A stretch of 25,289 bases of DNA from JAJISK01 sp046759865 (GTDB taxonomy: Archaea > Thermoplasmatota > Thermoplasmata > RBG-16-68-12 > JAJISG01): contig JBHIDB010000011.1 of NCBI GenBank assembly GCA_046759865.1, forward strand, positions 1-25,289. Direction: 5' to 3'. The position numbers and the translations under genes are program-made. Under the pieces are notes generated by a model. The model was given only the letters and a program-made list of their open reading frames with translations, searched no databases and was not told the origin of the DNA. Shown here in pieces: positions 6,178 to 13,997 of this stretch (the stretch's first letter is position 1; each line of letters starts with the position of its first letter).

Positions 6178-8154
6178 ATGGGTGTTAAGGAGAAAGAGGC
6201 ACCGACCGAAGAACGACTACCTCATCTCGACGAGTGGGTCGAAGCTCAAGAGTTTGAGACAACCGCGGACATTCGGGTCCCCGAGCGGCTGGTCGACCAG
6301 GTCATTGGGCAGGATGAAGGCGTCAGAGTCACCCGTAAGGCCGCCGACCAGAAACGCCACGTCATGCTCATCGGCGACCCGGGCACTGGCAAGTCCATGA
6401 TGGCCCGGGCGATGTCGGAACTCCTCCCGCGCGAGGAGCTTCAGGACACCATCGTTTACCACAATCCGGAAGATCCTAACGAGCCCAAGATTCGGATCGT
6501 GCCGGCCGGCAAGGGCAAGGAAATCGTCCAGGCCCACAAGGCCGACGCCATGCGCCGAAAGGAACAGCGGGCCTCGATGATGACGACCATCATCGTAGTA
6601 ATCGTCCTGATGTCCGCCCTCCTCGCCTTCATTACCGTCCCGCCGCAGCCCATGATTCTTCTCTTCGGCATCCTCATCGCGGTCATCATCTTCTGGGCCA
6701 CTCGGACCATGGGGAACCGCCAGGACATGTTGGTCGTCCCCAAGCTTCTCGCCGGCCATGACCCCGATGACATGCCCCCCTTTATCGACGCCACGGGCTC
6801 CCACGCGGGTGCCCTCCTCGGGGATGTCCGCCACGACCCGTTCCAGTCGGGTGGGTTGGAGACGCCGTCGCATGAGCGAGTGGAGGCCGGGTCCATCCAC
6901 AAGGCCCACAAGGGCGTCCTCTTCATCGACGAGATCAACACGCTCCGCCTGGAGAGCCAGCAGAGCCTCCTGACCGCCCTCCAGGAGAAACAGTTCAGCA
7001 TCGTCGGCCAGAGCGAGCGGAGTGCAGGGGCGATGGTCAAGACCGAGGCCGTCCCTTGCGACTTCATCCTCGTGGCTGCTGGGAACTTGGATGCCGTGGG
7101 CCACATGCACCCGGCCCTCCGGTCCCGCATCCGCGGGTACGGCTACGAGGTGTACGTCAAGAGCATGATGCTTGACACCCTGGACAACCGGCAGAAGATG
7201 ATTCGGTTCGTCGCCCAGGAGGTCGTCAAAGACGGCAAGATTCCCCACTTCGACACGGAGGGAGTGCGCGAGGTCATCCACGAGGCCCAGCGACGGGCGG
7301 GCCGCCGTGGTCAGCTGACTTTGCGGCTCCGCGAGCTGGGAGGCCTCATCCGGGTCGCCGGGGATATCGCCCGCGAAGACAACGAGGAGGTCACCACGGC
7401 CGACCACGTCGTCGCCGCCAAGAGGATGGCCCGGAGCCTGGAGCAGCAGGTGGCCGACCGCTACATCGAGCGGCGCAAGGACTACAAGACCTTCGTGACC
7501 GAGGGGTCGATGGTGGGGGTCGTCAACGGCATGGCCGTCCTGAATGCGGATCCAAGCATGTCGGAGTTCTCTGGAATCGTCCTGCCCATCGTCGCCGAGG
7601 TGACTCCGGCCCAGAGCCGGAACGACGGGAAGATCATCGCCACGGGCCGGCTGGGCGAGATCGCCCGCGAAGCGGTCCAGAACGTCTCTGCCCTTATCAA
7701 GAAGTACACGGGCGAGGACGTCAGCAACTACGACATCCACGTCCAGTTTGTCGGGACCTACGAAGGGGTGGAGGGAGACAGCGCCTCCATCTCCGTGGCC
7801 ACAGCCGTCATCTCCGCCCTGGAGGAGGTCGACGTGGAACAGCGATGCGCCATGACGGGCTCCCTGAGTATCCGGGGCCAGGTCCTCCCCGTGGGGGGCA
7901 TCACCGCAAAGATCGAGGCGGCGGCGGAGATGGGCTTCAAGAAGGTCATCATCCCCAAGGCCAACCTCAACGACGTCCTCATCGAGAGTCGCTACCGCGG
8001 TGAAATCGAGATCGTTCCGGTCGAGACCCTGAAGGAGGTCTTGGAGCACGCCATGGTCGGCCCGAAGAAGAGCAGCTTGGTGAGCAAGCTGGCCGACATG
8101 GCCTTGCCCCACCGCGAACCCGTCGTCTCCCCCGACCGGGCCGTCCCCCAGTAG
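6178..8154 (+). CDS. lonB: Archaeal membrane-bound Lon protease (LonB)
   Basis: A 658-residue archaeal Lon, the ATP-dependent protease that degrades damaged and regulatory proteins at the cytoplasmic face of the membrane. In order: Walker A GDPGTGKS (66-73); an insertion inside the AAA+ module with two hydrophobic segments (about 133-176) that anchor it in the membrane; Walker B GVLFIDEIN with Asp251-Glu252; an arginine-containing sensor region SRIRGYGYEV; and a C-terminal serine protease domain with Ser535 (in GDSAS) and Lys578 (in GITAKIEAA). The 43-residue spacing of this Ser-Lys dyad is that of known LonB enzymes. The length is normal. The ATG at 6178 fits the TATA box at 6127. nadM follows after 10 bases and may share the transcript. 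Confidence 0.97.
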   Translation: MGVKEKEAPTEERLPHLDEWVEAQEFETTADIRVPERLVDQVIGQDEGVRVTRKAADQKRHVMLIGDPGTGKSMMARAMSELLPREELQDTIVYHNPEDPNEPKIRIVPAGKGKEIVQAHKADAMRRKEQRASMMTTIIVVIVLMSALLAFITVPPQPMILLFGILIAVIIFWATRTMGNRQDMLVVPKLLAGHDPDDMPPFIDATGSHAGALLGDVRHDPFQSGGLETPSHERVEAGSIHKAHKGVLFIDEINTLRLESQQSLLTALQEKQFSIVGQSERSAGAMVKTEAVPCDFILVAAGNLDAVGHMHPALRSRIRGYGYEVYVKSMMLDTLDNRQKMIRFVAQEVVKDGKIPHFDTEGVREVIHEAQRRAGRRGQLTLRLRELGGLIRVAGDIAREDNEEVTTADHVVAAKRMARSLEQQVADRYIERRKDYKTFVTEGSMVGVVNGMAVLNADPSMSEFSGIVLPIVAEVTPAQSRNDGKIIATGRLGEIAREAVQNVSALIKKYTGEDVSNYDIHVQFVGTYEGVEGDSASISVATAVISALEEVDVEQRCAMTGSLSIRGQVLPVGGITAKIEAAAEMGFKKVIIPKANLNDVLIESRYRGEIEIVPVETLKEVLEHAMVGPKKSSLVSKLADMALPHREPVVSPDRAVPQ

Positions 8155-8164
8155 GGGTTTTTCG

Positions 8165-8686
8165 TTGCCCGAGGGCAGCGCCGCGCGCGTCCTCCTCGTC
8201 GGTCGCTTTCAGCCCTTTCACCTCGGACATCTGCACATGGTGAGGTCCCTGGCCGACGACTTTGACGAGGTGGTGCTGATCCTCGGGAGTAGCCAGGCTT
8301 CCCACACGGCGAACAACCCGTTTGACCTGGAGGAGCGCACCAGAATGATTCGAGAGACCCTGCAGGCAGAGGGTGTGGAGGGGGTTCGGATCGTGCCTGT
8401 CCGGGACGTCGGTGATCACGTCGTCTGGCTGCGTGACCTCCTCTCCCTCGTGCCTCCCTTCGAGGCGGTGGTAAGCCATGACCCCCTCACGAGCCGCCTC
8501 TTTCAGGAGGCTGGACATCCCGTTCTCGATCGCCCCCTAGTTGACCGGGAGACGCTCTCGGGGACGGAGGTCCGACGCCGCGTTCGGGCTGCAGAAGACT
8601 GGGACGAACTGGTGCCCCCCACCGTTCGGACCATCATCAAGGAGCTTGGCGGCGAGGGACGCATCCGCGCCCTCGAAAATCAGTAG
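8165..8686 (+). CDS. nadM: Nicotinamide-nucleotide adenylyltransferase (NadM)
   Basis: A 173-residue archaeal-type NMN adenylyltransferase, which joins NMN and ATP to make NAD in the cytoplasm. The nucleotidyltransferase signature GRFQPFHLGH (13-22) contains the HxGH catalytic motif, and the C-terminal substrate-binding motif appears as LSGTEVRRR (131-139). The start is the TTG at 8165, since no ATG or GTG lies ahead of the conserved VLLVGRFQP strand. An AGGGG ribosome binding site overlaps the lonB stop. Only 10 bases separate it from lonB. A TTTTT tract in that gap could allow partial termination. The 3' end overlaps the convergent membrane-protein gene by 7 bases. Confidence 0.95.
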   Translation: MPEGSAARVLLVGRFQPFHLGHLHMVRSLADDFDEVVLILGSSQASHTANNPFDLEERTRMIRETLQAEGVEGVRIVPVRDVGDHVVWLRDLLSLVPPFEAVVSHDPLTSRLFQEAGHPVLDRPLVDRETLSGTEVRRRVRAAEDWDELVPPTVRTIIKELGGEGRIRALENQ

Positions 8687-9144
8687 AGGATGAGGAGCGC
8701 AAGGATCGTCGCAATCGAAAGGCTGGAGACGAGGGGGCTGCCCTCGGACGCGCGGCGACCGTCCAACAGGGTGAAGCGACCCCACTCTCCCCCTGCCTGC
8801 GGCCAGGTGAAGATGCCTGGTTCCTCGAGGACGTCGAGGAAGAGGTGCGAAGCGACTCCCGTGAAGCAGGCACCGAGCAGGATCGGGAGGGTTGCGACCG
8901 GCAAGATACCCAGCCAGCCGGCCAGGCTCAACGCGGAAAGGGCGAGGAGGGCCCAGAGAAGCAAAAAGGCGAAGGAGTGGCCATGGGGCGTCCTCCTCCT
9001 TCCACACGCCCCCTCCAGGTCCGGGGCTAGGGATGCGAGCGCGGCGACGAAACCGTACCCACTCAATGGCGCGCCGAGAAGCACGGAGGAAGGAACGGAG
9101 AAAAGGGCGAGGGCGAACAAGGCGTGCGCGAGAAGGTTCGCCAT
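8680..9144 (-). CDS. YdjM/DUF457-like membrane-bound metal-dependent hydrolase
   Basis: A 154-residue integral membrane protein with about four hydrophobic segments. The pattern of charged residues between helices resembles the DUF457/YdjM (putative membrane metal-dependent hydrolase) family: His7 in the first segment, LAPDLEG with Asp42, RTPHGHS (51-57) at the start of a helix, and SHLFLDVL (99-106). In the family these His and Asp residues are proposed to bind metal. The substrate is unknown. The ATG at 9142-9144 is the natural start. No strong TATA box is visible upstream. The gene is convergent with nadM (7-base overlap) and divergent from the NRDE gene. Confidence 0.7.
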   Translation of the reverse strand: MANLLAHALFALALFSVPSSVLLGAPLSGYGFVAALASLAPDLEGACGRRRTPHGHSFAFLLLWALLALSALSLAGWLGILPVATLPILLGACFTGVASHLFLDVLEEPGIFTWPQAGGEWGRFTLLDGRRASEGSPLVSSLSIATILALLILY

Positions 9145-9204
9145 GCACGTGGGTTGAGTAGCATACCCTGAGAGTGGCGACTACGTGCACACTGCGCAAC
9201 GGGG

Positions 9205-9222
9205 TTCTCAACCCTGAGAGAA
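9205..9222. repeat. Short inverted repeat upstream of the NRDE gene
   Basis: TTCTCAACCCTGAGAGAA contains TCTCA (9206-9210) and TGAGA (9215-9219) around a 4-base spacer. CCCTGAGAG also occurs a second time just upstream (9169-9177). It lies between two divergent genes and could be an operator, but it is short enough to be chance. Confidence 0.25.
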
Positions 9223-9257
9223 AGAAGGCTTAACGGCCGAGGCCCTTTGCCTCCGGG

Positions 9258-9995
9258 ATGTGTACCCTCATCCTGCTTCGCGACCACATTCCGGGGTATC
9301 CCCTCTTCCTATTGATGAACCGGGACGAGCTGTACGGACGCGTTTCGGAGGAACCCACCCTCACCCGCGAACCTACATCAATCCTGGCACCCCGGGACAT
9401 CCAGGCAGAGGGGACCTGGATTGGGGTGAACGAGGTGGGTGTCGTGGCGGCGATTTCGAACCGGGACGAGGGCAGCTACGATTCGGCGCGTCGCTCGCGC
9501 GGGCTCCTCTGCCTGGAGGCCCTACGGCACACCTCGGCCCTCGAGATAAAGGACTTCTTAGAGGAGGAGGTCGCGGAGGAGACGTACAACCCGTTCAACA
9601 TCCTGTACGGAGATCGGGGTCACGTCTTCGTGACCCACTACGCGGGGGAACCACGGACGGTGGAGTTGGCGGCCGGGCTGCACGTGCTGGCCAACATGGA
9701 CGTGGACGATGCGAGACAGCCCCGGGTCCACCTCGCCCAGGAGGCCCTTCGGGACCAGCCTCTCGCCGACCTCTCCGCGGCGATCGAAGCGGTTCAGAGG
9801 GTGGCCTCCGACCACACGGTGTACCAGGGAGAGTCGGTCTGTCGGCACGGGGATCGGGCGGGAACTGTCTCGAGTTCCCTCCTGGCCATCTCGGAGAACT
9901 TTCCGCGCGACAGCCTCTTCCTCTACAGCGCGGGCCGTTCTTGCGAGGTGGACTACCAGGACTACTCGGCGCTCCTCGAGGGGTTCATGCGCTGA
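9258..9995 (+). CDS. NRDE/TANGO2-family protein
   Basis: A 245-residue protein of the NRDE (TANGO2-like) family. It begins MCTLILL, with Cys at position 2, and has the name-giving motif MNRDE (20-24). It continues with GTWIGVNEVGVVAAISNR, the typical NRDE-family segment, and NPFNILYGD further on. The order of motifs and the length match the family. Family members have been linked to heme handling and membrane or lipid homeostasis in eukaryotes. The archaeal role is not known, and Cys2 has been suggested to be an N-terminal nucleophile. A weak TATA box (GCTTAACG, 9228-9235) about 25 bases ahead suggests a leaderless mRNA. The 3' end overlaps the convergent MFS gene by 11 bases. Confidence 0.88.
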   Translation: MCTLILLRDHIPGYPLFLLMNRDELYGRVSEEPTLTREPTSILAPRDIQAEGTWIGVNEVGVVAAISNRDEGSYDSARRSRGLLCLEALRHTSALEIKDFLEEEVAEETYNPFNILYGDRGHVFVTHYAGEPRTVELAAGLHVLANMDVDDARQPRVHLAQEALRDQPLADLSAAIEAVQRVASDHTVYQGESVCRHGDRAGTVSSSLLAISENFPRDSLFLYSAGRSCEVDYQDYSALLEGFMR

Positions 9996-11169
9996 CGCCC
10001 GCCTTATGCCCGCCCCGGAGCAGAAGCAGAACCGCCCCTCCGCTGGCCACCATGAACAGGGCCAGTGGTGGAAAGATCAGGGCGAGGTCGGCGACACTTC
10101 CAATGTACCCTCCCAGGGCCGCACCGATGGCACCGATCCCGAAGACCGAGAGGAACACGAGGCCGTAGGCGAGCCCTCGCAGGTTCGGCGGGGCTAGCCG
10201 GGCGACGAGGACGTTTTGGAGGGGTTCAAGGGCGAAGAGTAGGAAACCGAACAGGAACGCGACTCCGACGACCGCGGCAGCTGCCGGGAGCGCTAGGAGG
10301 AGGAGGAGAACGCCCACCAAGATGGAGGCTCCCGCCAAGGTCACCTCGACCTTCGGCCGATCCGCCAGAAACCCGCCCGCGACCTGGCCGGCGGCGCCCA
10401 GGGCGAGGATCGCTGGGAAGAGGTAGAGGCCTGCAGTGAGGTCGCGGCCGCTCACGGCTAGCGGGGGCAGGCCCAGGCTATCCAGGTAGGCCGGAAGAAA
10501 GGTGAGTGCGCCCCAATAGGCGATCCCGGCGAAGACGTACACCATGAACACGAGGAAGAAGCCCGTCGTAAGGAAGACGCTCTTCACCTCGGCCAGGCTC
10601 GTTGGTCTCCGAACCGCCTGCTCCGAAGGGGCGAGGAGGATCATCCCAACCAGGACCACAAGGGCCGGCAGGACGAAGAGCGCGAAGACGGCCCGCCACT
10701 CCAAGGAGAGGAGCAAGAGGGCCGCCACGAAGGGCCCGAGGGCGACCCCGATGCTCCCGCCCATCCCGTGGTAGCCGAACCCTCGCCCCTGTTGTCGAAC
10801 CTCGCGTGTAATCATGGCGGTCCCGGCGGGGTGGTGGGGGCTCAGGAACAGCCCCAAGAGCGCGAGCGCGAGGGTGAGTTGAAGAAGCGTCTGAGCGAGT
10901 GCTACCAGAAGGAGGGCGACCACCGCACCCGCGAGGTACAAGCTGATCAAGGGCTTCGAACCCATCCGATCGGCCAGGTATCCGAACAGAACGCTCCCCC
11001 CACCGTACAGCGCATAGGCGACGGCCGCGACGAGGCCGAGGACGCGTAGATCGGAGCTAAACTCCACAATCCAAGTGGTCAGGAAGAGGGGGATGATGAG
11101 GATGTACGCGTGGTTGAGCGCGTGAGCCGCCGTAACGTAGCCGACTAACGCCCTCTCGCGACGGTCCAC
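9985..11169 (-). CDS. MFS transporter
   Basis: A 394-residue integral membrane protein of the major facilitator superfamily with about 12 hydrophobic segments in two halves. Motif A in the first half is visible as GYLADRMGSKP (63-73), with a degenerate partner AGGFLADRP in the second half. The segment PAGTAMITREV after the fourth helix resembles the fosmidomycin-resistance/nitrate-type efflux carriers. The substrate cannot be read from the sequence. The GTG at 11167-11169 is used as start. On the minus strand GGCTTAAGG (near 11190) is a TATA-like element at leaderless distance. It lies 82 bases downstream of the HypE-like gene. Confidence 0.88.
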   Translation of the reverse strand: MDRRERALVGYVTAAHALNHAYILIIPLFLTTWIVEFSSDLRVLGLVAAVAYALYGGGSVLFGYLADRMGSKPLISLYLAGAVVALLLVALAQTLLQLTLALALLGLFLSPHHPAGTAMITREVRQQGRGFGYHGMGGSIGVALGPFVAALLLLSLEWRAVFALFVLPALVVLVGMILLAPSEQAVRRPTSLAEVKSVFLTTGFFLVFMVYVFAGIAYWGALTFLPAYLDSLGLPPLAVSGRDLTAGLYLFPAILALGAAGQVAGGFLADRPKVEVTLAGASILVGVLLLLLALPAAAAVVGVAFLFGFLLFALEPLQNVLVARLAPPNLRGLAYGLVFLSVFGIGAIGAALGGYIGSVADLALIFPPLALFMVASGGAVLLLLRGGHKAGVSA

Positions 11170-11251
11170 GCGGGTGGAAGATACCGGCCCCTTAAGCCTT
11201 GCAGCAGGGAACCTCGCTGACGAGGGGGAAGTCAGAGCTTCAGGGCGGGAC

Positions 11252-12262
11252 CTATGCCTTCTCCTCCGACAACACGCGAGCGACCTCGTCCCTCTCGGAG
11301 GGTTCGAAGGCGTGAGGGGTTGCCCCCTTGACCCGCACGCCCACCCCTCGGTCCCCTACGCAACCGACTCGGGCTCCGGGAATGCCTTCGCCTTCTAGGA
11401 GATCCAATAGCGAGGCAGTCTTCTTGGGTGGCATCGCGATCACCAGGGCCCCGGAGGCCAGCAGCCCAAATGGGTTGAGTCCGTAGTAGGCACAGATCGC
11501 CTCGGTCTCCTCCTGGATTGGAATGGTCGCGGGGGTCACATGATGGACACGGCCCGAGGCATGAGACATCTCGAGGAGGCTCATTGCCACGCCCCCCTCT
11601 GTGGGGTCGTGCATGGCGTGTGCCCCCTCGTCGGCTGCAAGGCGAGCCTCCGAGATGACCGAGAGGCCTGGGTTCTGGAGAAAGTTCGCGGCCCGGGCGA
11701 CAAGGGTCTCACCAAACTCTCGGACAAGCTCCTCGCCTCTCGCCCTAGCGAGTAGGGCCGTCCCCTCGATACCCGCCGACTTCGTGAGAATGAGGTCGTC
11801 TCCCTCCTGCGCTCCGGCGGTGGTCACGAGGCGATCCCGGGGCACCGTCCCCTGGAGGTCTCCCACGACCACGACCCGGTCCACGGCGTCCGTCACCTCA
11901 CTGTGGCCCCCCGTGACCGCGATGTCCAATTCCTTGCAGGCCTCGTGAATCTGACGCACGACGCCTCGGACCACCGAGGCTGTTGTGCCCGGAGGAAAGA
12001 GAAGGGCTGCCTGGAACCAGCGCGGGCGGGCTCCCCGCGTCGCCACGTCGTTCGCGTTGGCGTGGACGGCGTACCAGCCAATCTCCTCCTGGGCGAAGGT
12101 AATCGGGTCGGTGGTGAGGACGAGGTACTCCTCCCCCATCGCAACGACGGCCGCATCCTCCCCGATGGCAGGGCCGAGGTGGACCCCTGGGTCCTCCGCC
12201 CCCCGCAACGCGAGGATTTCCTCCTGGAGTGCCAGGGGCAACTTGCCCAACCGAAGAGCCAT
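11252..12262 (-). CDS. AIR synthase-related / HypE-like protein
   Basis: A 336-residue protein of the PurM/HypE/ThiL/SelD superfamily, which binds ATP and phosphorylates or dehydrates a substrate. N-terminal features: IGEDAAVV (33-40), TTDPITF (50-56) and HANANDVATRGARP (67-80). Later ones: VTGGHSEVTDAVDR, GDDLILTKSAGIEGTALLA and HAMHDPTEGGVA. This layout is closest to HypE. However, the C-terminal Pro-Arg-Ile-Cys tail that HypE uses to carry the cyanide precursor is absent (the protein ends VARVLSEEKA), and no other hyp or hydrogenase gene is nearby. It is better called HypE-like with unknown substrate. The ATG at 12260-12262 lies 34 bases past the permease stop, with a TATA-like CTCTATACG in between. 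Confidence 0.85.
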   Translation of the reverse strand: MALRLGKLPLALQEEILALRGAEDPGVHLGPAIGEDAAVVAMGEEYLVLTTDPITFAQEEIGWYAVHANANDVATRGARPRWFQAALLFPPGTTASVVRGVVRQIHEACKELDIAVTGGHSEVTDAVDRVVVVGDLQGTVPRDRLVTTAGAQEGDDLILTKSAGIEGTALLARARGEELVREFGETLVARAANFLQNPGLSVISEARLAADEGAHAMHDPTEGGVAMSLLEMSHASGRVHHVTPATIPIQEETEAICAYYGLNPFGLLASGALVIAMPPKKTASLLDLLEGEGIPGARVGCVGDRGVGVRVKGATPHAFEPSERDEVARVLSEEKA

Positions 12263-12278
12263 GCCGGCCCCAGGGTCG

Positions 12279-12297
12279 GGAGGCGTATAGAGCCTCC
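12279..12297 (-). promoter_or_regulatory. TATA element inside an inverted repeat before the HypE-like gene
   Basis: GGAGGC (12279-12284) and GCCTCC (12292-12297) are perfect complements around a 7-base centre. Read on the minus strand, the centre is TCTATAC, a plausible TATA box about 25 bases from the ATG. The element touches the stop codon of the upstream permease. It could be a promoter with an overlapping operator, or a small stem-loop at the end of the permease transcript. Confidence 0.4.
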
Positions 12298-13949
12298 TAG
12301 GCGACGAGGAGCACCACCAGGGGCAGAATGAGGGCCCCCATGAGGTGAACGCGTCGGACCCCGACGAGGGGCGGAAAGAGGCCGATGAGGGTTGCGACGG
12401 CGGCGATGGCTAGGCCGGTGGCCCCGGAGAAGAGGAGAATGACCCCGATGAGGAGGAAGAGAACGACGACGACGAGCTTACGGTACGGCAGGGCCCCGGT
12501 CAGCCGGGCGAAGAGCGCCCCGAACCCACGCGTGAGGAAGAAGGCCGTGATAGCCACCACGGAGGCTGCCAGGAGGAACCAAGCGAGGGCGCTCGGGAAG
12601 GTCAGGAGTGGATCCCACGCGACGATGAGGTTCCCTGCGAGGGCCTGAATCGCCGCCGCACCGCCGCTGCGTGCCCGGAGGATGACGAAGAGGGCCAGAA
12701 TGGTGAAGAGCGCGGTCGCGGTGTTCACGCAGGAGAGGGACAGGATGAACGCCTCGTCGTTTGCTCGCGTGCCTCTCCTTCGACCCGAGAGCAGTTGGGA
12801 GAAGATCGTCGCGGTAGCCGCCGTCACCCCAGGAATCCACGCCACGAACGACCCCGCAAGGGAACCCCCGAGGACCGCCCGAATTCGGTCCCTTCGGCGT
12901 AGGGTCGTCCCTTCCAGTGGGGAATCCTGGGGAGGGAGGTCGGGCGTCTCGGCGAGGCTGATCAGGAGGGTGGGTAGGGCGAAGAGCCCCGTCAACAGCG
13001 GGAGAAAGCCGACGTTTCGTGGCTCGGTCTGCAGGGCGGGGATCGGGAACCAATTGGCGCTGAGGAGTGGAGTGAGGAGGGCGAGAAAGCCGAGGTAGCC
13101 AGCCGCGAGGAAAACAAGGGTCGCCCATCCCTTCGGGACCAAGGCGGCCCAAGGCGAGGCCTCGGGGGTGGGCGCCACGAAGAGCGTCACGTCCCCCTCC
13201 AACGGAGCCGAGAGCTTGCCGTCGACCCGTACGCGAACGTTGCCTCGGGCATCGCCGACGACCAACCGGCTCCCCGCGAAGTTTTTCACCTCCCCGCGCA
13301 GAAGAAATGCCTCCTCGACATGCCGGGCCTCGGAAGGGGAAAGGATGCGCACCTTTGGGGTCACCTCGTCCTCCCCTAGGATTCCCTCCGGCACCCGACA
13401 GACCAGTCCCCGACGGCCCAGCCGGGGATTCCCCGCATCGGACACGATGAGGATGCCGGCGACGAGCAGGAGAAGGTAGGGAATCACCGGACGAAGGTCT
13501 TCGTAGGCGCCGACCGGTCCGCCCATCACGAGGCGGAAGGGGAGGACGAGAAGAAGCGCCAGAAAGGTCGCCGCGAGACTCCCCCACGCCGAGAGGCGAA
13601 TCGCCTCGAGTCCTCGACCCTGCAACAGCATCCGATGTCCAGGCAGGACGGATAGGGCGGTCTCTGCGTCCGGGGCGCCGAGGAAGATCGAGGGAACGTA
13701 ATCGAGGAAGGTGTGGGCAATGACGTTTCCCACCACGAGCGCCGCTGCCAACAGTGCCAGATTTTGGGACGAGGGGGACGCCCACGCAAACAAGGAAGCC
13801 GCAAGGCCGAGGACCGTCCCTTGAAGGGCGAGGATGAGGGCGGCCACCGTGTTCACGTGGAGGCCGGGGGTCAGCCCCGTGACCACCCCGGCGGCCGTCC
13901 CCACGAAGGCGAAGAGGAGGACGCCGAGGGCCAAGGAGAAGGGATCCAC
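12297..13949 (-). CDS. TctA-like (DUF112-type) membrane permease with soluble insert
   Basis: A 550-residue integral membrane protein that looks like an archaeal relative of the tripartite tricarboxylate transporter subunit TctA. Two copies of a Gly/Pro-rich motif mark an internal duplication: GTAAGVVTGLTPGLHVNT (17-34) and GGSLAGSFVAWIPGVTAAT (361-379). Many hydrophobic helices surround them. Between the halves, about residues 176-255 are hydrophilic and beta-rich (HVEEAFLLRGEVKNFAGSR, then NVRVRVDGKLSAPLEGDVTL) and resemble a small OB-like or beta-barrel domain. No TctB or TctC partner is visible. The GTG at 13947-13949 is the start, with a weak TATA-like GTTTTGT 21-28 bases upstream. It sits 48 bases after hyuB, which suggests that it moves a related compound. 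Confidence 0.8.
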   Translation of the reverse strand: MDPFSLALGVLLFAFVGTAAGVVTGLTPGLHVNTVAALILALQGTVLGLAASLFAWASPSSQNLALLAAALVVGNVIAHTFLDYVPSIFLGAPDAETALSVLPGHRMLLQGRGLEAIRLSAWGSLAATFLALLLVLPFRLVMGGPVGAYEDLRPVIPYLLLLVAGILIVSDAGNPRLGRRGLVCRVPEGILGEDEVTPKVRILSPSEARHVEEAFLLRGEVKNFAGSRLVVGDARGNVRVRVDGKLSAPLEGDVTLFVAPTPEASPWAALVPKGWATLVFLAAGYLGFLALLTPLLSANWFPIPALQTEPRNVGFLPLLTGLFALPTLLISLAETPDLPPQDSPLEGTTLRRRDRIRAVLGGSLAGSFVAWIPGVTAATATIFSQLLSGRRRGTRANDEAFILSLSCVNTATALFTILALFVILRARSGGAAAIQALAGNLIVAWDPLLTFPSALAWFLLAASVVAITAFFLTRGFGALFARLTGALPYRKLVVVVLFLLIGVILLFSGATGLAIAAVATLIGLFPPLVGVRRVHLMGALILPLVVLLVA

Positions 13950-13997
13950 GGACAGGGACGAGAGGACCGAACAAAACTCCCAGGGCCTACATGCAGG

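Noticed and set aside
6217..8112. A 631-codon open frame on the minus strand opposite lonB
   Set aside because: It is the mirror of a GC-rich gene with strong third-position bias. Its translation is Asp/Gly/His/Val-rich with no recognisable domain, and lonB is certain.
9205..9222. The short TCTCA/TGAGA repeat as a confirmed operator
   Set aside because: Five-base arms are too short to rule out chance. Kept only as a low-confidence repeat.
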